Made by a program: the position numbers and the translations under genes
Shown here: positions 37,718-46,680 of the stretch, piece after piece
Numbering within the stretch: the first letter of the stretch is position 1
Layout: the number at the start of each line of letters is the position of its first letter
Notes under the pieces: model-generated
Told to the model about the DNA's origin: nothing
The model's database searches: none
What the model saw: the letters and a program-made list of their open reading frames with translations, nothing else
DNA from: a bacterium
Lineage (GTDB): Bacteria; Desulfobacterota; Desulfocorpusculales; Desulfocorpusculum
Length of the DNA: 64,000 nucleotides
Assembly: GCA_037481695.1 (NCBI GenBank)
Contig: JBBFLE010000003.1
Location: forward strand, 124,001-188,000
Direction: 5' to 3'

Positions 37718-38656
37718 TCAGGAATGGCACTTGATCCCGCAGAGTTTTTCTGCCAGCTTAGGATCCCTTGGTCCGCTTTTCATCACCTGCCCGGGCAGAA
37801 CCTTTCCCAAGATCCCCTCCAGGAGCTGGGCTGCCCGGATCAGCTCTACCAGATCCAGGCCTGTTTCCACACCCATGTCCTCCAGCATGAATACCACGTC
37901 TTCGGTGGCTAGATTACCCGCTGCCTGAGGCACGTTGGGACAGCCTCCTATACCGCCCAAAGCAGTGTCGAAAACCGTGATCCCTTCCTGCAGGGCTGCG
38001 TAGAGGTTGGCCATGGCCGTGCCACGATTGTTGTGCAGATGGATCCCGGCCTCCACATCCGGAAACCTCTCCTTGAAACTGGCAACCAGTCTCTTGACCC
38101 TGCTGGGCGTGGCCATGCCGGTAGTGTCTGCCAGCAGAATTCGGCTCACCCCTGCCTGAAGATAGCCTTGTGCGACCCCCATCACGTCCGCTTCGGGCAC
38201 GTCCCCCTGGTATGGACAGCCAAAAGACACGGAAATGGCCCCTGTCACAGGCACCCCGTGGGACTTGGCAAGAGCTGCCAGTGGCATCAGCTCCTCCAAC
38301 GACTGGTGGATGGTTCTTCTGATGTTTGCCATGTTATGGGGTTCGGAGGCCGATATGACAACCACCAACTCCTCGGCCCCGGCCTTTATGGCCAACTCCG
38401 CACCCTTTAGATTAGGCACAAGGGCAGCGTGACGGCAGGCTCCTCTGGGCACCAATTGCATCAGCTCTTGGGCATCTTGCATTTGAGGAATCGCCTTGGG
38501 ACTCACAAAGCTGGTGGTCTCCATCTCTTTTATTCCGGCCTGGATCAAAGCCTTGATCACATCCAGCTTCTTTTGGGTCGGCACAAAGTCAGGCCAGGAC
38601 TGGAATCCGTCCCTGGGCCCTACCTCCCTTATGGTTGCTTTCTTGGGAAGTTCCAT
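37718..38656 (-). CDS. HMG-CoA lyase family enzyme, candidate citramalyl-CoA lyase
   Basis: This 312-residue TIM-barrel lyase of the hydroxymethylglutaryl-CoA lyase family cleaves a 3-hydroxyacyl-CoA to acetyl-CoA plus a keto acid. Active-site residues are intact: VGPRDG (R15, D16), the metal-binding HLHNN, the catalytic Cys loop GIGGCPNVPQA, and GNLATEDVV. The ATG at 38656 has GAGAGGTG upstream; earlier in-frame starts do not. True HMG-CoA lyase would make acetoacetate. With a class III CoA-transferase and a LeuCD-like hydratase in the same operon, (R)-citramalyl-CoA (to acetyl-CoA and pyruvate) is at least as likely a substrate. Confidence 0.9.
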   Translation of the reverse strand: MELPKKATIREVGPRDGFQSWPDFVPTQKKLDVIKALIQAGIKEMETTSFVSPKAIPQMQDAQELMQLVPRGACRHAALVPNLKGAELAIKAGAEELVVVISASEPHNMANIRRTIHQSLEELMPLAALAKSHGVPVTGAISVSFGCPYQGDVPEADVMGVAQGYLQAGVSRILLADTTGMATPSRVKRLVASFKERFPDVEAGIHLHNNRGTAMANLYAALQEGITVFDTALGGIGGCPNVPQAAGNLATEDVVFMLEDMGVETGLDLVELIRAAQLLEGILGKVLPGQVMKSGPRDPKLAEKLCGIKCHS

Positions 38657-38715
38657 GCTCACCTCTCCCATCAGGCGCCCCAGCCAGGAGAAGCCTGGTT
38701 GGGGCGCCGGGTTTC

Positions 38716-39255
38716 TCATATCTGTTGCTCTGCCTTCTTGCCTTTTTCCTGTGTGTCTTTTATCTGCTCTGCACTGGATGCTGCTTTGGATGCTGCTATG
38801 CTGAAAAGAAAGTAAAGGGTCATGAGCCCGAAACCCAGGGGCAGGAAAAGGTAAGGGATTACCATGGGGGTTCCTAGGGAGGTAGACATGCGGTCATTGT
38901 GTTGGTAGGCTTGCCATGTCATCAAGGCCCCTTTCCAGGTCATGACCCCGCAGAAAAAAGCTCCGGCTGCGCCCCTCACCACGGCTGTGGGACGCTTGAA
39001 AAACACCGGCAACCGTTCTTGGAAAAAACCCACCCGGATATGGTTTCTTGCCTGAAGCACCTCGCATGCCGGAACCACGGCAAGGAGCGCCAGAAGAAAA
39101 GTGTTCACCTCCAAGGCCCAGCTTGTGGGCCTGGAGAAAATGTAACGCATGGCCACATCGTAGGTTATGCTCACTACCATGAAACCCATGGCCAGGGCTC
39201 CAAGCCCCCCAAGAGCAGAGATGATCTTTCTTACCATAGTGGCTGTTGCTGACAT
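38716..39255 (-). CDS. dctQ: TRAP transporter small permease (DctQ)
   Basis: This 179-residue protein has four membrane segments and the DctQ pattern ITYDVAMRYIFSRPTSWALEV near the N-terminus. It is the small membrane subunit of a TRAP carboxylate importer. The ATG at 39255 or the Met seven residues in are both possible starts. It is separated from dctP by about 200 bases with a hairpin, so its expression may be lower than that of the binding protein. Confidence 0.92.
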   Translation of the reverse strand: MSATATMVRKIISALGGLGALAMGFMVVSITYDVAMRYIFSRPTSWALEVNTFLLALLAVVPACEVLQARNHIRVGFFQERLPVFFKRPTAVVRGAAGAFFCGVMTWKGALMTWQAYQHNDRMSTSLGTPMVIPYLFLPLGFGLMTLYFLFSIAASKAASSAEQIKDTQEKGKKAEQQI

Positions 39256-39409
39256 TTTGCCGGCCCCTTCAGCCTGACGGATAATGTGGCTTAAGCATCT
39301 TCTGACATAAACAAATCTATGCTCAAATAGAGCCTGATTCTCCCTCTGGGGTCTGCCCGTGCCTACACTTGAAGGCAGCCTTCTTTTACCTTCATGAAGA
39401 GAACTCGAT

Positions 39410-39442
39410 GGCCTGGGTAGGCTCCCCGGGCCTTCCCAGGCC
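39410..39442. terminator. hairpin after dctP, probable mRNA stabiliser or attenuator
   Basis: GGCCTGGG and CCCAGGCC form a perfect 8-bp stem around a 17-base GC-rich loop. It lies 15 bases past the dctP stop, within the operon. There is no T-run. Such structures commonly protect the abundant binding-protein mRNA and limit read-through to the membrane subunits. Confidence 0.5.
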
Positions 39443-39456
39443 TGGTGTTCTTTCGG

Positions 39457-40503
39457 CTAAGCTTTGCCAAGGGTCAGGTCTATGGCCTTTTGTCCCACGG
39501 CCTCACCCACCTGTTTTTTCCACCAATCCCAAACAGGCTGGCTTTTCTTCCTGAAATCCTCTATCTCCTCTTTACTAGGCTCAAAAACCTGAATACCGGC
39601 CTGTTTTATCCTTGGCCAGTAAACCTCAGGGTAGAATTTCTTGTTGATCATGGGGGCACTGTTTTCTTCATACCATTTTCCAGCTTCCCAAAGAGCGTTC
39701 TTGGCATCCAATGGGAGTTTGTCCCAGAAGCTCTTCAAGAGGAAGATGGAAATGGTGAAACCAGTGACAGGAAGCTTGTAGCAGTGCTTTACCTGCTCGT
39801 ACAGCTTTCGGCCCATGACAGTACCGATGTTAGCAAGTGTTGCATCCACTGTGCCCCTTTGAACTGCCAGGTATAGCTCCGAAGAAGGAATCCTGGCTGC
39901 TGCGGCCCCATAGGGCTTTAAGGCCTCCTCAGCCTCGTAGCTCACTATCCTGCATCTCTTGCCCTTGAGATCGGCCAGGCTACTCACCTTCTGGGATCCG
40001 CTCCATATGTATTCCGGCTCCAATACAGCCCCTCCTGCGGTGAGCATGAAGGTGTTGTCCTTGGCCAGAGCATCGTTTATGAGCTTCCACAGAGCACCCT
40101 CCATGGCCAGGCGTTCACCATGTTGGTAGAGCTCGTCCACCAGACCAGGCAGCCCCGTTATTCCCAAGATGGGAAACGTCCTGGTGATGTAAGAGCTTGT
40201 GTGGAACATGACATGGATGGTCCCTGCCCTGAGAGCAGCTGTCTGGTCATCTGCCTTCACAAGAGTCCCAGAGTGGAAGAAGTCCACCTGGAGTGCCCCT
40301 GCGTGCTTCTCCTTAAGCCTGTCCACAAAACCCTGTATGGGCGGGAAAAGATCCTCATAAGCAGGGGTCAGATAGGTAACCGTGGTCAGTGTTGGCCCTG
40401 CAGCCCAGGCCTTGGGAAGGCGGATACCTCCTGTTCCGATGGCCAGGGCTCCTACACCCAATGCTGTTCCTTTTAAAAATCCCCTCCTGTTTGTCTTTGC
40501 CAT
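39457..40503 (-). CDS. dctP: TRAP transporter substrate-binding protein (DctP), Tat-exported
   Basis: This 348-residue periplasmic binding protein has a twin-arginine signal (NRRGFLKG at residues 5-12, then a mild hydrophobic stretch and AWA). The mature part has TRAP DctP features, including VQRGTVDATLANIGTVMGRKL, in which an Arg normally binds the ligand carboxylate. Tat export suggests folding before export. It is in the operon between dctM and dctQ; the unusual order M-P-Q is reading order on the minus strand. Confidence 0.93.
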   Translation of the reverse strand: MAKTNRRGFLKGTALGVGALAIGTGGIRLPKAWAAGPTLTTVTYLTPAYEDLFPPIQGFVDRLKEKHAGALQVDFFHSGTLVKADDQTAALRAGTIHVMFHTSSYITRTFPILGITGLPGLVDELYQHGERLAMEGALWKLINDALAKDNTFMLTAGGAVLEPEYIWSGSQKVSSLADLKGKRCRIVSYEAEEALKPYGAAAARIPSSELYLAVQRGTVDATLANIGTVMGRKLYEQVKHCYKLPVTGFTISIFLLKSFWDKLPLDAKNALWEAGKWYEENSAPMINKKFYPEVYWPRIKQAGIQVFEPSKEEIEDFRKKSQPVWDWWKKQVGEAVGQKAIDLTLGKA

Positions 40504-40536
40504 GCATACCTCCTCAAAGGCCTTCCGGCCGCGGGA

Positions 40537-41832
40537 TTACTTCACAAGGCTTGGTAGCCAAAGCCCCAAAGGCGGATAGAGTGTGAAAAAGACCAGACAG
40601 GCCAGCTCCACCAAGAGAAAAGGGATGCTGCTCTGCACTATTTCCTCCAGCTTGAGGCTGGGCACACAGCTCCTCAGTGTATAGAGATTCAAGCCCACAG
40701 GAGGGGTCACAACCGCCAGCTCCAGGTTTATAACCAGCACGATCCCGTACCAAAGGGGGTCGTAACCCAGGGCCTTGACAAGGGGCAGCAAGATGGGTGT
40801 GGTGACCACTATGAGGGATGCAGCATCCACGAACATACCCCCGAGGATCAGCAGGGCCTGCACGGCCAGAATCATGAACTCCCTGGGCAGGTTCCAGCCC
40901 AGCATGAACTGGGTGAGCTGTTGAGGAAGCCTCACCATGTTGAGGAAATCCCCGAAGATCTTGGCGCTACCCATTATGATCAGTATGGCTACGCTTATTC
41001 GCATGCTCTCAAGAAGTATTTGGAAGATCCTTCTGGGGGTCATGTTGCGGTAAACCACCCCTGCTATGAGAAAAGCCCCTGCAGCTCCCACTGCCGAGGC
41101 CTCTGTGGGCGTGGCTACCCCGAGATATATGGAGCCCAGGACCAGAAAGATGAGCACTCCCACATGCCAGACCTTTGCCAGGCTCTCCCATCTTTCCTTC
41201 CAATTGGCCGAAACCTCCTCTCTGGAAGGCGCCAAGCCCGGAGACACCATCACCCTTACCAAGATGTACAAGCTTAGGGCAGATGCCAGAAAAAGGCCGG
41301 GCAGAATCCCGCCTATGAAGAGCTTTGCCACCGACTCCCCTGTGATGGCGCTATAGATGATGAAGGGGACGCTTGGGGGAATGAGCATGGCCAAGGCCCC
41401 AGAGGAGACCACTGAGCCTGCTGCCAGCTTGACCGAGTAGCCTCTCTTGAGCATTTCAGGCACGGCCATGGATCCTATAGCTGCCACCCCAGCCACGCTC
41501 ACTCCACTTACGGCACCAAACACCGTGCAGGCCCCCACCGAGGCTATGGCCAGCCCTCCGGGCAGCCATGAGAGCCATTTGGAGGCCAGATGGAAGAGAT
41601 CTCCTCCTATGGGGGTTTTGGCCAGCACATGGCCCATGAGCACAAAAAGAGGCAATGCCAGAAGCTCGAAGGTGGTCACCTGACCGAAGAGGGATGTAGC
41701 CGCAAGGGCAAGGGCATCTGGCCCTCGGGCCAGCACCAGGCCTAGTGCCCCGCACGCCCCCAAGGCCACGAATATCTCCACTCCCAGGGCTATTAGAATC
41801 AGAAGGAGGAGGACCACCAGAGCTTCGATCAT
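40537..41832 (-). CDS. dctM: TRAP transporter large permease (DctM)
   Basis: This 431-residue protein with about twelve membrane segments is the sodium-coupled transporter subunit of the TRAP system. The signatures seen are LFVLMGHVLAKTPIGGDLF, GAVSGVSVAGVAAIGSMAVPEM and SGALAMLIPPSVPFIIYSAITG. It starts at ATG 41832, 25 bases after the leuD-like gene, and precedes dctP. Confidence 0.94.
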   Translation of the reverse strand: MIEALVVLLLLILIALGVEIFVALGACGALGLVLARGPDALALAATSLFGQVTTFELLALPLFVLMGHVLAKTPIGGDLFHLASKWLSWLPGGLAIASVGACTVFGAVSGVSVAGVAAIGSMAVPEMLKRGYSVKLAAGSVVSSGALAMLIPPSVPFIIYSAITGESVAKLFIGGILPGLFLASALSLYILVRVMVSPGLAPSREEVSANWKERWESLAKVWHVGVLIFLVLGSIYLGVATPTEASAVGAAGAFLIAGVVYRNMTPRRIFQILLESMRISVAILIIMGSAKIFGDFLNMVRLPQQLTQFMLGWNLPREFMILAVQALLILGGMFVDAASLIVVTTPILLPLVKALGYDPLWYGIVLVINLELAVVTPPVGLNLYTLRSCVPSLKLEEIVQSSIPFLLVELACLVFFTLYPPLGLWLPSLVK

Positions 41833-41857
41833 GCCTCACCGCCTCATGGATGTTTTT

Positions 41858-42355
41858 CTAAATCCCTCTTGTCAGCCTCTCCCTGGTGTAATCCACCAAG
41901 CCCCCTGCCCTGATGAGTTCTTGTATGAATTCCGGGTAGGGGCTTGCCTGGAAAAGGATTCCCTGAGTCCTGTTTCTTATCTTTCCAGATGTGGTATCGA
42001 TCTCCAGGATGTCCCCTTCTTGGGCGGCCCTAGCTGCCTCGGCACACTGGATGAGAGGCAGGGAGATATTGATACCGTTCCTGAAAAAGATACGAGCAAA
42101 ACTCTCGGCCACCACGCAGGCGATTCCTGCTCCTTTGATGGACCAGGGTGCTATTTCCCTGGAAGAACCACAACCGAAGTTCCTGCCTGCCACCAGTATG
42201 TCCCCGGGATTTACTCTCTTGGCAAAGTCCGGGTCCACAGTTTCCATGCAGTGCTTTCCCAGCTCTTTGGGATCTGTGAGCCCAGCCCACTTCACTGCTA
42301 TGATGGCGTCGGTGTCCACGTTGTGCCCTAGCTTGTGAACTCTGCCGCAGATCAT
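41858..42355 (-). CDS. 3-isopropylmalate dehydratase-like small subunit (LeuD family)
   Basis: This 165-residue swivelling subunit of an aconitase-family hydro-lyase starts at ATG 42355, overlapping the large-subunit stop by 4 bases; the longer ORF is out-of-frame read-through. Typical features are HNVDTDAIIAVKW, the substrate loop GRNFGCGSSREIAPW, and SFARIFFRNGINI. Leucine biosynthesis is unlikely because the genes sit in a catabolic/transport operon. The related enzymes in catabolism hydrate citraconate, dimethylmaleate or similar acids. Confidence 0.88.
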   Translation of the reverse strand: MICGRVHKLGHNVDTDAIIAVKWAGLTDPKELGKHCMETVDPDFAKRVNPGDILVAGRNFGCGSSREIAPWSIKGAGIACVVAESFARIFFRNGINISLPLIQCAEAARAAQEGDILEIDTTSGKIRNRTQGILFQASPYPEFIQELIRAGGLVDYTRERLTRGI

Positions 42356-43611
42356 TTGCTTGAGACCTCCTCTGGATGAGCTATGCAGCCCAAGACCGCA
42401 CTTGCGGCGGCCACGGCCGGGTTGGCCAGGAATATCTCCGCCTTGGGGCTGCCCATGCGGCCCAAGAAATTCCGGTTGGTGGTAGAGACACACCTCTCCC
42501 CAGGGGCCAGGACTCCCATGTGGCCTCCAGGACAGGGACCACATGTGGGAGGCCCAACAATGGCACCTGCCCTAGAGAAGATTGCCACCAAGCCCTCTTC
42601 CAGGGCATTCAGGTACACCTGTGGGCCTCCCGGAAGGATCAGACATCTCACCTCAGGATGTATCTTCTTGCCTTCCAACACCTGAGCAGCAAGGCGAAGA
42701 TCCCCTATGCGGCCATTGGTGCATGAGCCTATCACCACCTGGTCTATGGCAATGCCCTGAACAGAGCTCACATCCTTGACATTGGCAGGGGAGTGGGGAG
42801 TGGCCACCTGAGGTTCCAGGGTCGTTACATCCAGATCCACTGTCTTCTCACAGGCTGCCTTTGGATCCCAGGGAGGCACCCAGAAATGCCGTTTCACACG
42901 GGCTCTTAGATATTCAAGGGTCCTGGCATCCACCGGAAAGAGGCCTGCCTTGGCACCTGCCTCAACGGCCATGTTGGCCATGGTGAAGCGATGGTCCATG
43001 TCCAGAAATTGCAAGGTCTCTCCCGTAAATTCCATGGCCATGTATGTGGCCCCATCCACGCCCAGAAGACCTATGGTGTGCAAGATGAGATCTTTGCCCC
43101 CCACCCATTGATTGGGACGGCCGTGGTACACCAATCGAAGGGTCTCAGGCACCCTCATCCAGACTCTACCCGTGGCCATGGCAGCCGCTATGTCTGTGGA
43201 GCCCATGCCCGTGGCAAAGGCGCCCAGAGCCCCGTATGTGCAGGTATGGGAATCGCCTCCCACCACCACCTCTGCGGGGGCCACCAGCCCCTGCTCGGGC
43301 AAAAGCACGTGGCACACACCAGAGTGTCCCCCTTCGTAACACATGGCGCCCAGCTCCTTTGCAAAGCACCTGAGGGCCTGGACAGCCTCTGCTGATTCAA
43401 CTGTTCTGGCCGGGACAAAGTGATCCATGACGAACACTATCTTTCTTGGATCAAAGGCCCTCTTGGCTCCCATCCTGCGAAACTGCTCCATGCTGATGAG
43501 GCCCGTGGCATCTGTTGTCATAACAAGATCCACGGGCACATCCAGGAACTCCCCAGGGGCCACCTCCTGTGTTCCACAGCGGGCGGCCAATATGGTCTCT
43601 GCCAAAGTCAT
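42352..43611 (-). CDS. 3-isopropylmalate dehydratase-like large subunit (LeuC family)
   Basis: This 419-residue Fe-S subunit of a LeuCD/homoaconitase-type hydro-lyase carries the three cluster Cys in VIGSCTNGRIGDL and PTCGPCPGGHMG. HSGVCH and GDSHTCTYGALG complete the core. Together with the small subunit it should reversibly hydrate an unsaturated di- or tricarboxylate. The start is ATG at 43611, nine bases after AGGAG; the TTG six bases earlier is too close to the ribosome site. The gene directly follows gntR with a 2-base gap. Confidence 0.9.
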   Translation of the reverse strand: MTLAETILAARCGTQEVAPGEFLDVPVDLVMTTDATGLISMEQFRRMGAKRAFDPRKIVFVMDHFVPARTVESAEAVQALRCFAKELGAMCYEGGHSGVCHVLLPEQGLVAPAEVVVGGDSHTCTYGALGAFATGMGSTDIAAAMATGRVWMRVPETLRLVYHGRPNQWVGGKDLILHTIGLLGVDGATYMAMEFTGETLQFLDMDHRFTMANMAVEAGAKAGLFPVDARTLEYLRARVKRHFWVPPWDPKAACEKTVDLDVTTLEPQVATPHSPANVKDVSSVQGIAIDQVVIGSCTNGRIGDLRLAAQVLEGKKIHPEVRCLILPGGPQVYLNALEEGLVAIFSRAGAIVGPPTCGPCPGGHMGVLAPGERCVSTTNRNFLGRMGSPKAEIFLANPAVAAASAVLGCIAHPEEVSSK

Positions 43612-43613
43612 GC

Positions 43614-44363
43614 TCAAGCTCTCCTCTGCTCTATAGGAATGGTGGCCCTGTACACGTACCTGTCCCCCCGATAGTACATGTGGGTCACCTCCACAGGCCG
43701 GTCCTGGGAGGTGTAATAAACGTTTTCAACAAAAAAAAGGGGTGAGCCGAATTCCACTCCCAATATGGAAGATACGTCCATGTCGGCCACCGTGGCCTCC
43801 ACCCTCTGCTCCATACGCTTCAAGCGCAGATTTGTCTTCTCTTGGAAGACCTCCAGGAAACTTCTCTTTCTGAAGTCCCCGGCGCAAACCAGCTTGGCCA
43901 ACTCGGAAGGAGCGTAGTTTATGTAATAGGAAACTGGTTCTCCGCGGTGTTTTCTGACCCTCCTCATTCTCCAGACAGGCTCTCCTTCCTCCAGCCCCAG
44001 GATTCGAGCCACCTGCTCCGGGCACTCCACCAGGCCCACCTCCAGAACCTGGGCCTCAAGCCTCTGGAGGCGGCCAGAAACCGAGTCAAACCAGTCCCTG
44101 AAGTTTCCGCTGAGCTTTATGGGCAAACGCCCCCAATTGGAGGAGAGCACCCAGGTACCCGAGCCTCTCTTTCGGGCCACAAGCCCCTCTTTGACCAAAA
44201 GCTCCATGGCCTTTCTGATGGTTATCAGACTTACATTGAACTCCTTTGACAATTCCTTTTCAGAGGGTATCAACTCCCCGGGTCTGTAACGACGAGACTC
44301 GATCCTGGCCCTTATGGTTTCGGCCACTCTGAAATACATGGGAATGGGTTTATCCTGAGCCAA
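43614..44363 (-). CDS. GntR/HutC-family transcriptional regulator with UTRA domain
   Basis: This is a GntR-type winged helix (FRVAETIRARIESRRYRPGE, LIPSEKELSKEFNVS, ITIRKAMELLVKEGLV) followed by a UTRA ligand-binding domain. The long ORF starts upstream of the promoter, so the real start must be inside. TTG at 44363, with GAGGA upstream, gives the usual eight residues before PIPMYF; ATG 44339 is the alternative. It is the first gene of the operon and its promoter carries a palindrome, so it probably represses itself and the ten genes downstream until an acid or its CoA derivative binds. Confidence 0.88.
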   Translation of the reverse strand: MAQDKPIPMYFRVAETIRARIESRRYRPGELIPSEKELSKEFNVSLITIRKAMELLVKEGLVARKRGSGTWVLSSNWGRLPIKLSGNFRDWFDSVSGRLQRLEAQVLEVGLVECPEQVARILGLEEGEPVWRMRRVRKHRGEPVSYYINYAPSELAKLVCAGDFRKRSFLEVFQEKTNLRLKRMEQRVEATVADMDVSSILGVEFGSPLFFVENVYYTSQDRPVEVTHMYYRGDRYVYRATIPIEQRRA

Positions 44364-44394
44364 ATCTCTGAGTCCTCGGAGGCTTGAAAAAGTG

Positions 44395-44406
44395 GTATAC
44401 GTATAC
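44395..44406. promoter_or_regulatory. palindromic operator for the GntR-type regulator
   Basis: GTATACGTATAC is a perfect 12-bp palindrome that covers the -10 hexamer of the operon promoter. Its place, directly ahead of a gntR gene, is that expected for autorepression. Confidence 0.55.
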
Positions 44407-44428
44407 ATATATACTTTTTGGGTGTCAA
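44400..44428 (-). promoter_or_regulatory. sigma-70 promoter of the gntR-leuCD-TRAP-TTT operon
   Basis: On the minus strand TTGACA (44428-44423) is separated by exactly 17 bases from TATACG (44405-44400). The -35 is consensus and the -10 is four of six. Transcription would start near 44392, leaving a short leader to the TTG at 44363. Confidence 0.6.
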
Positions 44429-44992
44429 GAAAAATTTTTCCTGGTTTTGGCCTCATGAGTCCATAAGAGCGTTCAATGGAAGCGTATTGACACTGTGGCT
44501 TTGGTTTGATAGGTTTCAAGGGACTCCATATGGCAAAACAAAGGCCTTGTCAGGCCTGGTAATGGGTTTTCAAACAGGGGAGGCCACTTCCTTGGAGTTG
44601 AGTGGTTTGACTTTTGCGCTGGGCGTCTCCGTTCTGTCCCCGACGCCGGGCCGGCACCGACGTCGGGGAAAAAGATCTTTTGCCGGAAACTCCCTAGCGC
44701 ATTTTCCTACCTCTTGGAATTCGCCCTCTTGTATCAGGACCCTGTTCCCTTTCCCTTCTCTTGGCACATCTCCTTGGCATTGTAATTTTCTGACCCACAA
44801 AGCTTTCCCCTGGAAGCTGGGAACCGGGTTGGAAAATCTTTCTCTTTCTCTTCTTTGGGGACTGTCTTTGAATGATGGAGGTCAGGCCAGAGCCTGGTGG
44901 CCAGGGGGAAGAGAAGCCGGAGCTTGGGGGCCCACATTGAAACTTCCGCCCCGAGTGCTTTTACCGGGCCGGCATCATGGGGAGGCTTAGAC
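44429..44992. other. long intergenic region between the gntR operon and the mutase operon
   Basis: The divergent operons are separated by 629 bases in total. This part should contain the mutase promoter, but no convincing one was found. It includes a GC-rich inverted repeat (44638-44668), a short palindrome AAAAGATCTTTT just after it, and pyrimidine-rich stretches. A look for a B12 riboswitch (B12 box) found none. No ORF here looks real. Confidence 0.6.
44638..44668. other. GC-rich inverted repeat upstream of the mutase operon
   Basis: CCCCGACG and CGTCGGGG form a perfect 8-bp stem around a 15-base loop, which itself holds CCGG repeats. It lies 325 bases before the mutase ATG. It may be a regulator site or a leader structure. 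Confidence 0.4.
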
Positions 44993-46669
44993 ATGTTCAG
45001 TGAAAAGACCTTAGCGCAGGTTCAGGAGAGCAAGGAGACCTGGAGTAGGAAGGTGGAGGATCACCGTTGCGCCCATGGGGAGAGGAGGGATCGTTTCACC
45101 ACCATATCTGGCCAGGAGATCAGGGCGCTTTACACTCCCTTGGACATCCAGCAGCATGATTTTGCCCAGCACATAGGCTTCCCGGGACAATATCCGTACA
45201 CCCGAGGGGTGCAGCCCAACATGTACAGGGGACGGCTTTGGACCATGCGCATGTTTGCGGGAATGGGCACGGCCGAGGAGACCAACCAGAGGTTTCGCTA
45301 CCTTCTCTCCCAGGGTCAGACCGGGCTGAGCGTGGCCTTCGACATGCCCACCCTCATGGGCAGGGACTCTGATGACCCCTTGAGCCGGGGAGAAGTGGGC
45401 AAGTGTGGAGTGGCCATAGATTCCCTGGCTGACATGGAGGTGCTCTTGAAGCAGATCCCCCTGGACAAGGTCACCACCTCCATGACCATAAACCCTCCGG
45501 CATCCATACTACTGGCCATGTATATCGCCGTGGCCGAGAAACAAGGTGTCAGAAAAGACCAGATAGGCGGAACCATCCAAAATGACATGCTCAAGGAGTT
45601 CATAGCCCAGAAGACCTTCATGCTGCCCCTTCGTCCTTCCATGCGCATAATCGTGGACACTGTGGAATATTGCACCCGGGAGGTGCCCAAGTGGAACACC
45701 ATAAGCATCTCCGGGTACCACATCAGGGAGGCCGGGGCTACGGCCGTGCAAGAGCTGGCCTTTACCCTGGCAGATGGCATAGGCTACGTGGAGGCATGCC
45801 TGGAAAGAGGGCTTAAGGTGGACGAGTTCGCCCCAAGGCTCTCTTTCTTTTTCGACTCCCACATGGACTTCTTCGAGGAGATAGCCAAGTTCCGTGCGGC
45901 CCGCCGCATGTGGGCCAAGATCATGAAGGAGAGATTCGGAGCCAAGGATCCCCGCTCCATGATGCTTCGTTTTCATACCCAGACCGCAGGCTGTTCGCTC
46001 ACCGCACAGCAGCCTTACAACAACGTTGTGCGAACTACCCTGGAGGCCCTGGCAGCGGTGCTGGGGGGAACCCAGTCCCTGCATACCAACTCCCTGGACG
46101 AGGTTCTGGCCTTGCCCAGCCAGGAGGCTGCAACCATAGCCTTGAGGACCCAGCAGATCATAGCCGAAGAATCAGGGGTGGCCAACACCATAGATCCCCT
46201 GGCAGGCTCCTACTTCGTAGAGGCCCTCACCGATGAGATGGAGGAGAAGGCCTGGGCCTACATTCGAAAGATAGACGAGCTGGGAGGCATCGTGCGGGCC
46301 ATAGAACTGGGCTATCCCCAGAAAGAGATAGCCGAGGCTGCGTACACTTACCAGAGGGCAGTGGACTCTGGTGATCTGGTTGTGGTGGGAGTCAACAAGT
46401 ACGTGGGCGAGGAAGAATTGCCGGTGGAGATCCTGAGGATAGACGAGGCCAGGGAGCGAGCCCAGGTGGAACGTCTAAACAGGATCAAGAGGGAGCGTGA
46501 CAATTCACTGGTGCGAAAGCGGCTGGAGGAGCTGCGCATGGCCTCCCAGGACGGAGAGAACCTCATGCCCTACATCCTGGAGGCTGTAAAGGCCTATGCA
46601 ACTCTGCAGGAGATCTGTGACGTGTGGAGGCAGGTATTCGGCGAGTATAGGGATCCTGGTTATTTCTGA
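44993..46669 (+). CDS. B12-dependent acyl-CoA mutase, large subunit (isobutyryl-CoA-mutase-like)
   Basis: This is the catalytic TIM-barrel subunit of a coenzyme-B12 acyl-CoA mutase, 558 residues, without the B12 domain, which is the next gene. ATG 44993 has GGGGAGG seven bases upstream; the ORF's earlier start has none. The core is strongly conserved ([57 protein letters not shown]). Two substrate-determining positions differ from methylmalonyl-CoA mutase: in WTMRMFAG the residue is Phe (F88) rather than Tyr89, and in EFIAQKTF it is Gln (Q206) rather than Arg207. These are the residues reported for isobutyryl-CoA mutase. Automated annotation would likely say methylmalonyl-CoA mutase. Confidence 0.88.
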   Translation: MFSEKTLAQVQESKETWSRKVEDHRCAHGERRDRFTTISGQEIRALYTPLDIQQHDFAQHIGFPGQYPYTRGVQPNMYRGRLWTMRMFAGMGTAEETNQRFRYLLSQGQTGLSVAFDMPTLMGRDSDDPLSRGEVGKCGVAIDSLADMEVLLKQIPLDKVTTSMTINPPASILLAMYIAVAEKQGVRKDQIGGTIQNDMLKEFIAQKTFMLPLRPSMRIIVDTVEYCTREVPKWNTISISGYHIREAGATAVQELAFTLADGIGYVEACLERGLKVDEFAPRLSFFFDSHMDFFEEIAKFRAARRMWAKIMKERFGAKDPRSMMLRFHTQTAGCSLTAQQPYNNVVRTTLEALAAVLGGTQSLHTNSLDEVLALPSQEAATIALRTQQIIAEESGVANTIDPLAGSYFVEALTDEMEEKAWAYIRKIDELGGIVRAIELGYPQKEIAEAAYTYQRAVDSGDLVVVGVNKYVGEEELPVEILRIDEARERAQVERLNRIKRERDNSLVRKRLEELRMASQDGENLMPYILEAVKAYATLQEICDVWRQVFGEYRDPGYF

Positions 46670-46680
46670 AGGAGGTCGGG

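Noticed and set aside
42352-43617. Leucine biosynthesis assignment for the LeuCD-like pair
   Set aside because: No leuA or leuB nearby; the pair is in an operon with carboxylate importers, a CoA-transferase and a lyase, so a catabolic hydro-lyase fits better.
44760-44782. Possible sigma-54 promoter upstream of the mutase operon (TGGCAC followed by CTTGGC)
   Set aside because: GG and GC are 12-13 bases apart rather than 10, so the element should not be bound.
44429-44992. Cobalamin riboswitch before the B12-dependent mutase
   Set aside because: No B12-box consensus or paired stems of the class were seen on either strand; only a short similarity (GGCCACT) at 44581.
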